From the NCBI GenBank assembly GCA_026393675.1, contig JAPKZQ010000045.1:186001-250000 (forward strand): a DNA stretch of 64,000 nucleotides. The letters are read 5' to 3'. This document shows positions 27,629 to 36,035 of this stretch, piece by piece. Position numbers and translations under genes: made by a program. The notes under the pieces were generated by a model. The model was not told where the DNA came from and did not search any database. It saw only the letters and a list, made by a program, of their open reading frames with translations. The DNA comes from Acidobacteriota bacterium. GTDB lineage: Bacteria > Acidobacteriota > Vicinamibacteria > Vicinamibacterales > JAKQTR01. Position 1 is the stretch's first letter. Every line of letters starts with the position of its first letter.

Positions 27629-27752
27629 CTCAGTGCTTCGACTCGCAAGTACCGTTGCGTATTCCTGCGAGGCGATCCGCAATTAACGCTCGCTCAGCAC
27701 TGAGTCCTACGTGAATAAGTTCGTTGCCGAACTTATGACCCGAAGGACTCAG
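27629..27752. repeat. 124-bp structured repeat, copy A
   Basis: This noncoding element is repeated in inverse orientation at 56624-56748, roughly three-quarters identical by manual alignment with one 1-nt indel. Its ends are imperfect inverted repeats: CTCAGTGCTTCG at the left, and CGAAGGACTCAG at the right, whose complement is CTGAGTCCTTCG. It contains a perfect 9-bp hairpin, ATAAGTTCG (27715-27723), loop TTGC, CGAACTTAT (27728-27736). This is enclosed by a second stem CTGAGTCCT/AGGACTCAG (27700-27708, 27744-27752). Another pairing, CTCAGTGCT with AGCACTGAG (27629-27637, 27696-27704), is mutually exclusive with the outer stem. The right end forms the last codons of cinA. Confidence 0.8.
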
Positions 27753-29064
27753 GAGCCCCACACACGACAAACGCCCCGCCGATGTCCGCGCCGATCAGCA
27801 CGCGACGGACCATATCGAGGGCCATCTGGGCGGCAAACTGCTTGACGCGCTGCCGGCCTCCAGGAAAACGGAAGGTCCGCACGATGCGGGCAGTCGGGGT
27901 GACGGCCGCAATGGCCACCGTCCCCACCGGCTTGCGCTCGCTGCCTCCGGTCGGACCGGCGATCCCGGTCACGCCGACGCTCACTTCCACACCGGCCCGC
28001 TCGCGGACGCCATCCGCCATGGCCAGGGCCACTTCCTCACTCACGGCGCCGTGCACGTGGATAAGTGCCGTCGGTACCCCGAGCCAGGTGGTCTTCGATT
28101 CGTTGTTGTAACACACCGCATTCACGAACACATAATCTGAACTGCCGGGCACGTCGGTCAGCCGCGACGAGATCAATCCGCCCGTGCAGGATTCGGCAAC
28201 GGCTATTCGCCAGCCCCGCTGGCGAAGCGCGTCTCCCACGACCTGCTCGAGCGCCCGCCCGTCGATGCTGAAGGTATCGGCACCAACGACCGCCACCACC
28301 TGCCTGGCGGCATCATCGAGCCTGGCCATGCCGATCGCTTCTGTGTCGGCGTGCACCGAGAGGTGCAACTCGATCTGCGCGGATACCGTTAGCACCGTGG
28401 TCGCGATGGGCAGCGCCTCGCGCGCCCAGCGGGAGTAGGTCGGAAAGACCATCTCCTCGACCTCGGACTCGGTCCGGCCACAGATTCTCAGCACCTTCCG
28501 GCAGAGTTTCCGGCCTCCGGCCCGCGGCGCGAGCCGCTCGGCGGCCACCCGCGTGAACATCGGCTCGAGTTCACCGGGCGGTCCCGGCAGCAGGATCAGG
28601 ATTCGCCCATCGCGTTCGATCCACAACCCTGGTGCGGTCCCGTTCTGATTGGGCAGGACCTCTGCCCCAACTGGCACCAGGGCCTGGCGCCTGTTTGTCT
28701 CGGCCATGCGCATGCCACGCGACGCGAAGCGTTGGCGGATGCGATCGAGCACCAGTTCGTCTTCAACCAGCCTCATCGCCAGCAGCCCGGCGACGGCATC
28801 GCGCGTCAGATCGTCGTCGGTGGGCCCGAGCCCTCCGCACATCACGACCAGTTCGACCCGGTCCAGCGCCACGCGCAGCACTGCCGCGACATCGTCCCGC
28901 CGGTCGCCCACCACCGTCTTGGCGCGTACCTCGATGCCCAGCTCGTTGAGACATCCGGTGATGAAGAGGGAATTCGTGTCGACGCGCGGCGGCACGAGCA
29001 ACTCGGACCCGACGGCGATAATCTCCGCCCAGCGCAGACCGATCGTGCCGGCCGTCTCCGTCAT
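27733..29064 (-). CDS. cinA: CinA-like protein / NMN amidohydrolase
   Basis: The 443-residue protein has an N-terminal MoaB-like nucleotide-binding domain (AEIIAVGSELL, TVVGDRRDDV, CGGLGPTDDDLTRDAVA, LLPGPPGELEPMF). The C-terminal CinA domain (AESCTGGLISSRLTDVPGSSDYVFVNAVCYNNESK, SVGVTGIAGPTGG) deamidates nicotinamide mononucleotide in PncC proteins. The start ATG at 29064 overlaps the pgpA stop. The last six or so codons and the TAA stop lie inside repeat element A, so the C-terminal tail PESFGS comes from the element. Confidence 0.92.
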   Translation of the reverse strand: MTETAGTIGLRWAEIIAVGSELLVPPRVDTNSLFITGCLNELGIEVRAKTVVGDRRDDVAAVLRVALDRVELVVMCGGLGPTDDDLTRDAVAGLLAMRLVEDELVLDRIRQRFASRGMRMAETNRRQALVPVGAEVLPNQNGTAPGLWIERDGRILILLPGPPGELEPMFTRVAAERLAPRAGGRKLCRKVLRICGRTESEVEEMVFPTYSRWAREALPIATTVLTVSAQIELHLSVHADTEAIGMARLDDAARQVVAVVGADTFSIDGRALEQVVGDALRQRGWRIAVAESCTGGLISSRLTDVPGSSDYVFVNAVCYNNESKTTWLGVPTALIHVHGAVSEEVALAMADGVRERAGVEVSVGVTGIAGPTGGSERKPVGTVAIAAVTPTARIVRTFRFPGGRQRVKQFAAQMALDMVRRVLIGADIGGAFVVCGAPESFGS

Positions 29065-29543
29065 CTCATCCACTCCGGGCGCCACCAGACGAGGACCTGC
29101 ACGACCAGGTTCGCGTACACGCCGGCCATCGCATCATCGGCCATGATACCGAGGCCACCCCCGAGGTGCTCGAACCGGCCTGCTGGCCATGGTTTGATGA
29201 TGTCAAACACGCGAAACACGAGGAAGGCGGCCACCACAACCGGCCACGACAACGGCAGCCACAACAGGCTGACCAGCATGCCGACCACTTCGTCGATCAC
29301 GACCACCCCGGGGTCTTCGACGCCAAGATGGTGCTCGACGACCGTGGCACTCCAGACGCCGATGATAAACAGCCCGACGGCCACGGCGAGATCGAGCCAG
29401 TGGTACCCGAGCATTCGAAGCGGCACAATCAGGAGCAACCCCGCGACCGACCCAGCCGTGCCCGGTGCAATCGGTGAGTACCCGGAGTATCCGAACGTAG
29501 AAACGGCAAGCGCGACACGGGAACCGACGGTGTGTGGTTTCAT
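29061..29543 (-). CDS. pgpA: phosphatidylglycerophosphatase A
   Basis: PgpA dephosphorylates phosphatidylglycerophosphate to phosphatidylglycerol. The 160-residue membrane protein has the PgpA motifs STFGYSGYSPIAPGTAGS, VVIDEVVGMLVSL and RVFDIIKPWPAGRFEHLGGGLGIMADDAMAGVYANL, the last with the conserved Asp residues. ATG 29543 was chosen because the open frame further upstream overlaps the preceding RDD gene; ATG 29573 is less likely. It overlaps cinA as ATGA. Confidence 0.92.
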   Translation of the reverse strand: MKPHTVGSRVALAVSTFGYSGYSPIAPGTAGSVAGLLLIVPLRMLGYHWLDLAVAVGLFIIGVWSATVVEHHLGVEDPGVVVIDEVVGMLVSLLWLPLSWPVVVAAFLVFRVFDIIKPWPAGRFEHLGGGLGIMADDAMAGVYANLVVQVLVWWRPEWMR

Positions 29544-29556
29544 GAAGTCAGACAGA

Positions 29557-30420
29557 TCACGAGGTCGCCGCATGCTGGATCACGCGTGTCCCGGCCAGCC
29601 GATCGTGCAGGGCACGAAAGTCGCCGAACGCCGCAGGCAGGAATCCGAGGCCGGCCGGGCCGATCGAGAGCAGCATGGCGAGGGTCCGCCACGTGGCCCG
29701 CCGCAGATCCATGGCCTCCCGGTTGACGGGAACGACGCGGATGCCCACGGCCATTTTCCCCAGCGTCTGACCGAGCGTTCCGGTAAACAGGATGAGATAG
29801 CCGCCATTGAGCAGGATCAGAAACGTCAGGAGCGGCACCAGGGGCAGCACGCGGATCTCCGACGGACTCAATCCGCACAGTCGCAGCGTGAATGACAGCA
29901 GCACCGCGTCGATGCCGGCCAGAAGCAACGCGTCTATGGCGGCGGCCCCAAAGCGACGTGACGGCGGCGCGACAGGTGCGAGAGCGTCGGCGCCTGCGGA
30001 GGTGACCGGTTCGGGCGGCGAGGCCACCGGTCGGACCTCTGCCGGTGGCACGGCCACCGGAGCTTCGAGATTCAGTTCGAGTGGAACGGGCCTTCGCACC
30101 TCCGGTCGCACGCGAACGCGCGACGGCGTCGGTGTGGCTCGCCTGACAGAGAGAGGCGCCCGAGGTGGCGGAAGCAGGCCATCACCAAAGAGCGGCAGAT
30201 CCATGGGCGTGCCTTCCGGCAGTGGCGCCAGCCGGCGGTCGACACCCGAAGCAGGCGTGGCGCCCCCCGGCGTTTTCCGGAATCGCGCCCCTCGCGTCAG
30301 GTGGGCACCCGGGACGGCCGGCGCTGTCGTCTCCTGGTTGATCAGGGAGAATTCGTATCCGCAGTGCTTGCAGCGGTCACCGCTGTCGAATCCGAGATAG
30401 CCACACTTGGGACACTTCAT
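29557..30420 (-). CDS. RDD-family membrane protein with N-terminal zinc ribbon
   Basis: The 287-residue protein starts with a two-knuckle zinc ribbon (CPKCGYLGFDSGDRCKHCGYEF), followed by a Pro/Ala/Val-rich linker (~35-150). A C-terminal RDD domain (~155-280) has three TM helices (SRRFGAAAIDALLLAGIDAVLL, then LGQTLGKMAVGIRVV). RDD proteins are poorly understood, with some linked to ion or osmolyte transport. The combination of a nucleic-acid or metal-type ribbon with RDD is a known but uncommon arrangement. The start codon shares one nucleotide with the stop of the upstream TPR gene (TGATG). Confidence 0.8.
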   Translation of the reverse strand: MKCPKCGYLGFDSGDRCKHCGYEFSLINQETTAPAVPGAHLTRGARFRKTPGGATPASGVDRRLAPLPEGTPMDLPLFGDGLLPPPRAPLSVRRATPTPSRVRVRPEVRRPVPLELNLEAPVAVPPAEVRPVASPPEPVTSAGADALAPVAPPSRRFGAAAIDALLLAGIDAVLLSFTLRLCGLSPSEIRVLPLVPLLTFLILLNGGYLILFTGTLGQTLGKMAVGIRVVPVNREAMDLRRATWRTLAMLLSIGPAGLGFLPAAFGDFRALHDRLAGTRVIQHAATS

Positions 30421-31289
30421 CAGCGGCGCTCGCCTGTCGACCCTGGCGGCACCACGGCCCCGGCGTCGCCCCCCGCGCCTTGCGGTTGCGGGTACCCGAG
30501 CAACGCCCGTTGGATCGTGGCGCGCAGGCGGTCGGCCTCACCTGAGAGCGGATCGGCGTCGGCAATGCCGTCAAGCGCGGCCAGCGCCGCCTTCAACTGG
30601 CCGGACCCAAACATGGATCGGGCCCGCGAGAGCGCAAGTTCGGCCGCGCGCGGCACGGGCAGCGGTTCCGGAGGCCGGGCAACCGTGCTCACGTTCGCCG
30701 GACGCGCGAGCTTCAAGTCCAGAAACGGCTTGAGCGGATCCTTCGAGGTGGCAAACAGCATGATCGCGCCCGCCACCAGGGCCAGTCCGATAATCGGCCA
30801 CGCCCGCACCGGACGCCGCGAGGCGGTCAGCAACGATCGCGCGGTGACGGCACGCCTCGAGGTCTGCAGGCGCCTCGCGCGCGATTCGCGCACCTGCGCG
30901 GCGCGCTCGCCGGAGAGACGCTCGAGCCGGTCGAGGTAGGACTGCGCCGTCTCGTGCGCATCGTCCTGATCCACGGCTGAACTGAGCAACTCCCGGGCGA
31001 CCCCTTCGTCGCCGCGGCTGAGCGCGTCCATGCCTTCCTGGACCAGTTGTTCCGACTTGCGTTGGCGCTCGGCCATCGCGCCACGAGCCCGCTCGATGTA
31101 GGCCCGCGCCCGCGCGTGCGTACGATCGAGAAACAGCACGCGTCCCCAGACGTTGGTCGCATCCTGATACCGTCCGGCGAAGTAGTGGTCGAGGCCGGCG
31201 AGCAGCAACTCGTCGATCCGGACATCACGGTCGGCGACGGTATCAGCGTCACCGGGGAGCGCCGTTGGTGTGGGTCGCGGATCAGTCAT
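30420..31289 (-). CDS. TPR-like protein with one TM segment
   Basis: The 289-residue protein has TPR-like helices (~25-120, LLLAGLDHYFAGRYQDATNVWGRVLFLDRTHARARAYIERAR). A single TM helix follows (~165-185, WPIIGLALVAGAIMLFA), then another TPR-like pair (AAELALSRARSMFGSGQLKAALAALDGIADADP). No enzyme motif is seen. It begins 8 bp after the ntrX stop and ends in a 1-nt overlap with the RDD gene, so it is part of the ntrY-ntrX transcript. ATG 31289 fits better than the longer frame. Proteins of this design often assemble membrane complexes; the role here is unknown. Confidence 0.75.
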   Translation of the reverse strand: MTDPRPTPTALPGDADTVADRDVRIDELLLAGLDHYFAGRYQDATNVWGRVLFLDRTHARARAYIERARGAMAERQRKSEQLVQEGMDALSRGDEGVARELLSSAVDQDDAHETAQSYLDRLERLSGERAAQVRESRARRLQTSRRAVTARSLLTASRRPVRAWPIIGLALVAGAIMLFATSKDPLKPFLDLKLARPANVSTVARPPEPLPVPRAAELALSRARSMFGSGQLKAALAALDGIADADPLSGEADRLRATIQRALLGYPQPQGAGGDAGAVVPPGSTGERR

Positions 31290-31296
31290 GGGCGAT

Positions 31297-32706
31297 TCAG
31301 GAATGCGTGTCGTGATTATACGACAAGCTTTCGCCGTCGCGATCACCCTGCCTTGCCGGCGCAATCCCCAACCCGCGCATCTTGCGGTAGAGATTGCTGC
31401 GTTCGACGCCGAGCACCTCCGCGGTGCGCGAGATGTTGCCCTGCTGCGAGGCCAGCGTCTTCAGGATGTAGTCACGCTCAAACTCGTCTCGCGCTTCGTG
31501 GAGGGGCCGCACAGGTGCGGCGCCGGCGGCGACTGGTCCCGCCGGCGTCGGACCAAGAAACGTGAGATCCTCGGCCTTGATGACCTCGCCCGGCACCATG
31601 ATCATCAGCCGCTCGATGACGTTCCGAAGTTCGCGGATGTTGCCGGGCCATCCGTAATGCGCGAGCACCGTCAGCGCTCCCTCATCCAGGGTCTTGAGAC
31701 GCCGTCCGTATTCGCGTGCGAACAGACGCGTGAAGTGGACGGCCAGCAGCGGAATGTCCTCGCCACGATCCCGGAGCGGCGGCACGAAGATCGGAATGAC
31801 GTTGAGCCGGAAGTAGAGATCCTCGCGGAAGCGGCCGTTCTTGATCTCGGCGAGCAGGTCCTTGTTGGTGGCCGCCAGCACCCGGGTGTCCACTTTGATC
31901 CGGGTCGTGCTGCCGACTGGCTCGATCACCTGCTCCTGGAGCACCCTCAGCACCTTGGCCTGGGTCTTCAGGCTCATGTCGGCGATCTCGTCGAGGAAGA
32001 TCGTCCCGCCATCGGCGGCTTCGAACTTGCCGCGACGATCGGCGACCGCGCCGGTAAACGACCCCCGCATATGGCCGAACAGCTCCGACTCGATCAGCTC
32101 TTCGGGAATCGCGGCACAGTTCACCTCGACGAACGGACCGCCCCGGCGACGGCTCAATCCGTGGACCGACCGCGCGACCAGCTCCTTGCCCGTGCCGTTG
32201 TCGCCGAAGATGAGCACGCGCCCGTTGGTCGGCGCCGCCATCGCCACCTGCTCGCGCAGTTGGGTCATCGCGTAACTCTCGCCGACCATGGTCAACTCCT
32301 CGTCGACCCTGGCCCGGAGCGCGCGGTTCTCGGTCTCGAGGTGCCGCTGCCTGAGCGCGTTGGCCACGACGAGCACGGTCTTGTCGAGCGAGAGCGGTTT
32401 CTCGATAAAGTCGAATGCCCCCATCTTGATCGCGCGGACGGCCGACTCGATGTTGCCGTGCCCCGAGATCATGACGACGGCGGCATCAACCTGGCGATCC
32501 CGCAGGCGCTGGAGTGTGGTGAGCCCGTCGATCCCCGGCAACCAGATGTCCAGCAGGATCACGTCATAGGTGGCACGAAGCAACCGATCCAGGCAGGCTT
32601 CGCCGCTGTCGACGGTCTCCACCTCGTGGCCCTCGTCGCGCAGCACACCGGTGAGCGCCGTGCGCACGCCCGGTTCATCGTCGACGACCAGCAGCCGAGC
32701 CTTCAT
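31297..32706 (-). CDS. ntrX: NtrC-family response regulator, NtrX-like
   Basis: This is a sigma54-dependent transcription activator. It has a receiver domain (VVDDEPGVRTAL, phospho-accepting Asp53 in LLDIWLPG), an AAA+ domain with IFGDNGTGKELVARSVH, the sigma54-contact loop written GSFTGA instead of GAFTGA, GGTIFLDEIADM and WPGNIRELRNVIERL. A Fis-type helix-turn-helix (NISRTAEVLGVERSNLYRKMRGLG) closes it. The length is 469 residues. Its start overlaps the ntrY stop as ATGA, so kinase and regulator are coupled. NtrX naming follows the NtrY-type partner; the target genes are not visible. Confidence 0.87.
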   Translation of the reverse strand: MKARLLVVDDEPGVRTALTGVLRDEGHEVETVDSGEACLDRLLRATYDVILLDIWLPGIDGLTTLQRLRDRQVDAAVVMISGHGNIESAVRAIKMGAFDFIEKPLSLDKTVLVVANALRQRHLETENRALRARVDEELTMVGESYAMTQLREQVAMAAPTNGRVLIFGDNGTGKELVARSVHGLSRRRGGPFVEVNCAAIPEELIESELFGHMRGSFTGAVADRRGKFEAADGGTIFLDEIADMSLKTQAKVLRVLQEQVIEPVGSTTRIKVDTRVLAATNKDLLAEIKNGRFREDLYFRLNVIPIFVPPLRDRGEDIPLLAVHFTRLFAREYGRRLKTLDEGALTVLAHYGWPGNIRELRNVIERLMIMVPGEVIKAEDLTFLGPTPAGPVAAGAAPVRPLHEARDEFERDYILKTLASQQGNISRTAEVLGVERSNLYRKMRGLGIAPARQGDRDGESLSYNHDTHS

Positions 32707-35024
32707 GCCGCCCCCGTCGCGATCGCGCCTTCGGGTTCACACGGCAGCTCGATGGTGAAGCGCGTGCCCCGAGGCTGATTCTCGCCCACCTCGATGGCGC
32801 CGCCGTGCTCGGCCACGATGCGACGCACGATCGCGAGCCCGAGCCCGCTGCCCCGCTTCTTGGTCGAGTAGTACGGCATGAACAGTTTCTCCCGATCAGC
32901 AAGTGCGATGCCCGGACCGTCGTCGGCCAGCACGATTCGCACGAGGTTGGTCCCGGGATCGTGCTGGGTCTCGACCACCACCTGCCCCTGCTGATTGATC
33001 GCCTCGATGGCGTTGTCGACCAGGTTGATGATCACCCGGCGAATCTGGTCCGGGTCGAGCCGGACGCGCGGCAGATCGACCGCGAACAGGGTTTCGAGGC
33101 GCACGTGCTCGAACAACCCGTCATAGAGGACGAGGATGCGGCGCAGCAACTCGTGCACGTCGGTGGACTCGCGGCGTGGAGCCGGCATCCGGGCGAACTG
33201 CGAGAACTCGTCGACCAGTGACTTGAGCGACTCGACTTCGCCGACAATCGTGGTCGTGCACTCGTCGACGAGCGCCTTGACGTGATCCGGCGCCGTGGAG
33301 AACTGCCGCTGCAGGCGCTGCGCGCAGAGCTGGATGGGCGTCAGCGGATTCTTGATCTCGTGGGCGAGCCGGCGCGCCACTTCCCGCCACGCCGCCACCT
33401 TCTGCGCGCGAATCAGCGGGGTGATGTCGTCGACCACCAGGACGCGTCCATCCGATCCGCCATCGTCGCTGTGCAGCCTCGTGGAGGCGACAGCCAGCGC
33501 CACCTCCCGGCCGTCACGCGTCAGTGAGAGTTCCTGGGCCGGCGGATCCTTGGCGCCGACCCCACGTGGTTGCGCGAACACGGCGAGCGGCTGCAGATCG
33601 GGTTCGTTGAAGACGACGGCTGCCGCCTGGCCAACGACCGCGGCGCCCAAACCGAGCAGCCGAAGCGCTGCGGGATTGATCGTCGTGATAAACCCGGCCT
33701 CGTCAATAGTCACCACACCGGTGGCCACCCGCTCCAGGATGGCTTCGGTGAAGCGCCGCCGCTCCTCGACCTCCGTGTGCTTCTGCTCGAGATCCACCGT
33801 TGAGCGCTCCAGCCGGCGCCTGTTGGTGGCCAACTCGTCGGCCATGCTGTTGAACGCGTCGACCAGCGAGCCGAATTCGTCGGCGGTCTCCCGTTCCACG
33901 CGGTGCTCGAAATGACCGGCCCCGATCTCACGGGCCGCCGTGGCCAGTGCCTGTACGGGTCGCGTGATCCGCTTGGCCAGATACAGCCCCATCCATGTCG
34001 CGCCGACCAGAATCATCAGCGTGACCATCAGGAAGAACGACAGGTAGACGCCCGTCAGCGGCTGCTTCAGCACGCGGAGCTGGCTGTAGGATTCGTACGC
34101 CTTGGTCACCCCTCGCGCCCGGACCGCCATGTCGCCGGTCAGGTGCACGCTCGCCACCACCACCCCTGAGACCGCACCATCGGGCCTGCGCACGGGCGAG
34201 GCTGCGCGGATCAGTTCGCCCCCGCTCTCGAGCGGTTCACGCAGCCAGACGTCGGGTTGATCGGTGGTCGCCCGCATCGCCAGTCGATCCGATGACGCCC
34301 GAATCGCGCCGATCGGCAGCGTGGGCGAGGCGACGTCAACCACCGCGACCAGGACGCCTGTCGGTTCATTGCCGCGCGGCAGCCGATAGACCTCGATCAG
34401 GCCGGCGCGCTGGTCGTTGACGACCGGGGCAACCACGTCACGAACAAAACGCACGTCAGGCTGTGCGAGATCGAGGGTGGCCAGCGATCGGGCAACCCGG
34501 GCGGCCTCATCACTCACCTGCCGCTGGCGTTCGTGGTAATAGTCGCTGGCAATCCGCTGCGCTGAGGCGAGCGTCTCGTCCAAATGCACGGTGAACCAAC
34601 GGTCGACGTTGTTCCGGATGAGCTCGCTGCCCACCAGCAGCACGAGCACGGCGGGGACCAGCGTCATGGCCAGCAGGACCGTGACCAGCTTCGCGCGGAA
34701 TCTGGCGAACGGCAGCGCGCGGCGGCGCTCGACCAGCAGCTTGATGACGCTGCGCGCGAGCACGAACCCGAGCGCCACCAGCATGGTGAGGTCCACCACC
34801 GACAGCGCATAGAGAACGAACTCGCTCAGGAAGTCCGGCGCGAGGCGACTCGACCGGTTGGCCAGCGTCATCGTGCCGGCCAACAGCGCGATGAGCCCCA
34901 CAATGCCCAGCAGGACCATCCACGGGTTGTCACGCAATGGCCGCCGCCGCAGGGGCGGCGCCGGCGGCGACGCTGGCGGCACCGTCAGGCGAAGCGAGGT
35001 GTGAGACCGGCGGGCCTCAGCCAT
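32703..35024 (-). CDS. ntrY: NtrY-like sensor histidine kinase
   Basis: The 773-residue membrane kinase has two N-terminal TM helices (MVLLGIVGLIALLAGTMTLA, EFVLYALSVVDLTMLVALGFVLA) and a third (LVTVLLAMTLVPAVLVLLVGSEL). A periplasmic sensing part, a fourth TM and HAMP follow (VTLMILVGATWMGLYLAKRITRPVQALATAAREI). Next come a PAS-like region (AILERVATGVVTIDEAGFITTIN), the HisKA box RLAHEIKNPLTPIQL and an ATPase domain (NLVDNAIEAIN, LADDGPGI, GSGLGLAIV). NtrY kinases are linked to nitrogen, redox or envelope control. Here it is next to the DUF4390 gene, a frequent partner of NtrY. Confidence 0.87.
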   Translation of the reverse strand: MAEARRSHTSLRLTVPPASPPAPPLRRRPLRDNPWMVLLGIVGLIALLAGTMTLANRSSRLAPDFLSEFVLYALSVVDLTMLVALGFVLARSVIKLLVERRRALPFARFRAKLVTVLLAMTLVPAVLVLLVGSELIRNNVDRWFTVHLDETLASAQRIASDYYHERQRQVSDEAARVARSLATLDLAQPDVRFVRDVVAPVVNDQRAGLIEVYRLPRGNEPTGVLVAVVDVASPTLPIGAIRASSDRLAMRATTDQPDVWLREPLESGGELIRAASPVRRPDGAVSGVVVASVHLTGDMAVRARGVTKAYESYSQLRVLKQPLTGVYLSFFLMVTLMILVGATWMGLYLAKRITRPVQALATAAREIGAGHFEHRVERETADEFGSLVDAFNSMADELATNRRRLERSTVDLEQKHTEVEERRRFTEAILERVATGVVTIDEAGFITTINPAALRLLGLGAAVVGQAAAVVFNEPDLQPLAVFAQPRGVGAKDPPAQELSLTRDGREVALAVASTRLHSDDGGSDGRVLVVDDITPLIRAQKVAAWREVARRLAHEIKNPLTPIQLCAQRLQRQFSTAPDHVKALVDECTTTIVGEVESLKSLVDEFSQFARMPAPRRESTDVHELLRRILVLYDGLFEHVRLETLFAVDLPRVRLDPDQIRRVIINLVDNAIEAINQQGQVVVETQHDPGTNLVRIVLADDGPGIALADREKLFMPYYSTKKRGSGLGLAIVRRIVAEHGGAIEVGENQPRGTRFTIELPCEPEGAIATGAA

Positions 35025-35046
35025 GAAGTGTCCCAGCTCCTGTCGA

Positions 35047-35580
35047 TCAGGGGATGAACGTGAACCGCGCCGTTCCAGTCGCCGTGCTCGGCTCCCACGG
35101 CCAGACGAACCACGTCACGCGCGGTCGCGTGCGAACCCGCAGGCGAACGGTATATTCGACGTTGGCCTCGAGCTCCACGGCGCTGAACAGCGGCAGCCTG
35201 GCGAATGTGGTCAGGAACTTCTTGACCGCGTTCTGATCATCGGTCACCAGCGTATCTTCGTTGCGGCCGTCGATGGTGCGGGTCAACTGGTAGCGGCCCG
35301 TGAGCGTGTCGTGCTGCACGGAGGCCACGACCGTCGACGAGGCCAGTGTCCGATCAAACCACCAGAGCGGACGCCGAAGATCGACGTCGTACGTGATCGA
35401 CGTGGTGAGTCCCGCGTGAATGGCTTCACCGAGTTCGTCCAGGGTGCTCGCGGCGAACGTGCACGACACGTAGACCCGGCCGTCGCGCGCGACGGCCGAG
35501 ACGTCGATGCTCCGCGGCGCATCAGCACTCTCCAGCACCAGTAGAGCCAGCACGATGGCAAGCAGCCGTCCCGATGTCAT
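35047..35580 (-). CDS. DUF4390 exported protein
   Basis: The 177-residue protein starts with a signal peptide ([18 protein letters not shown]) and shows a DUF4390-type beta-rich domain: [36 protein letters not shown], and a C-terminal [20 protein letters not shown]4390 genes are recurrently found beside NtrY kinases, so a periplasmic accessory or signal-sensing role is plausible. The start overlaps nrdR as ATGA and the gene precedes ntrY by 22 bp. Its biochemical activity is unknown. Confidence 0.8.
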   Translation of the reverse strand: MTSGRLLAIVLALLVLESADAPRSIDVSAVARDGRVYVSCTFAASTLDELGEAIHAGLTTSITYDVDLRRPLWWFDRTLASSTVVASVQHDTLTGRYQLTRTIDGRNEDTLVTDDQNAVKKFLTTFARLPLFSAVELEANVEYTVRLRVRTRPRVTWFVWPWEPSTATGTARFTFIP

Positions 35581-36035
35581 TCCTTGGCGCTGACCAGATC
35601 CTTGAGTTCGGCCATGAACTCGCCGATGTCCCGGAAGTCGCGGTAGACCGAGGCGAACCGCACGTAGGCAACCTTGTCGAGTTGCTTGAGTTCCAGCATC
35701 AGGGACGTGCCTATTTCGTCGGTCGAGATTTCCTTCTCCGGCCGGTCCTGCAGTGTCGCCTCGACGCGGTCGGCAATCGCCTCGAGCGCCGAGACGGTGA
35801 CCGGTCGCTTCTCGCAGGCCTTGAGCAGGCCGGCGATCAACTTCTGGCGCTCGAACCGTTCGCGCCGCCCGTCTTTCTTGATCACCATGTACGGCACTTC
35901 ATCGACGCGCTCGTAGCTGGTGAATCGGCGCCCGCACTCCAGGCACTCGCGGCGCCTGCGGATCACATCGCCTTCGCGGCTCTCGCGCGAATCCACGACC
36001 TTGTCGCCCATGTGGCCGCAGTACGCGCACTTCAT
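35577..36035 (-). CDS. nrdR: transcriptional repressor NrdR
   Basis: NrdR represses ribonucleotide reductase genes in response to dATP/ATP. The 152-residue protein has the zinc ribbon [15 protein letters not shown]...[19 protein letters not shown] and an ATP-cone domain ([24 protein letters not shown]). The ATG 36035 overlaps the stop of the upstream membrane gene. The open frame is longer but the extension overlaps that gene. The ribonucleotide reductase genes it would control are not in the window. Confidence 0.95.
   Translation of the reverse strand: MKCAYCGHMGDKVVDSRESREGDVIRRRRECLECGRRFTSYERVDEVPYMVIKKDGRRERFERQKLIAGLLKACEKRPVTVSALEAIADRVEATLQDRPEKEISTDEIGTSLMLELKQLDKVAYVRFASVYRDFRDIGEFMAELKDLVSAKE

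Noticed and set aside
31270-32778. A 502-codon open frame on plus across ntrX
   Set aside because: It is antisense to ntrX, which has complete receiver, AAA+ and HTH motifs.
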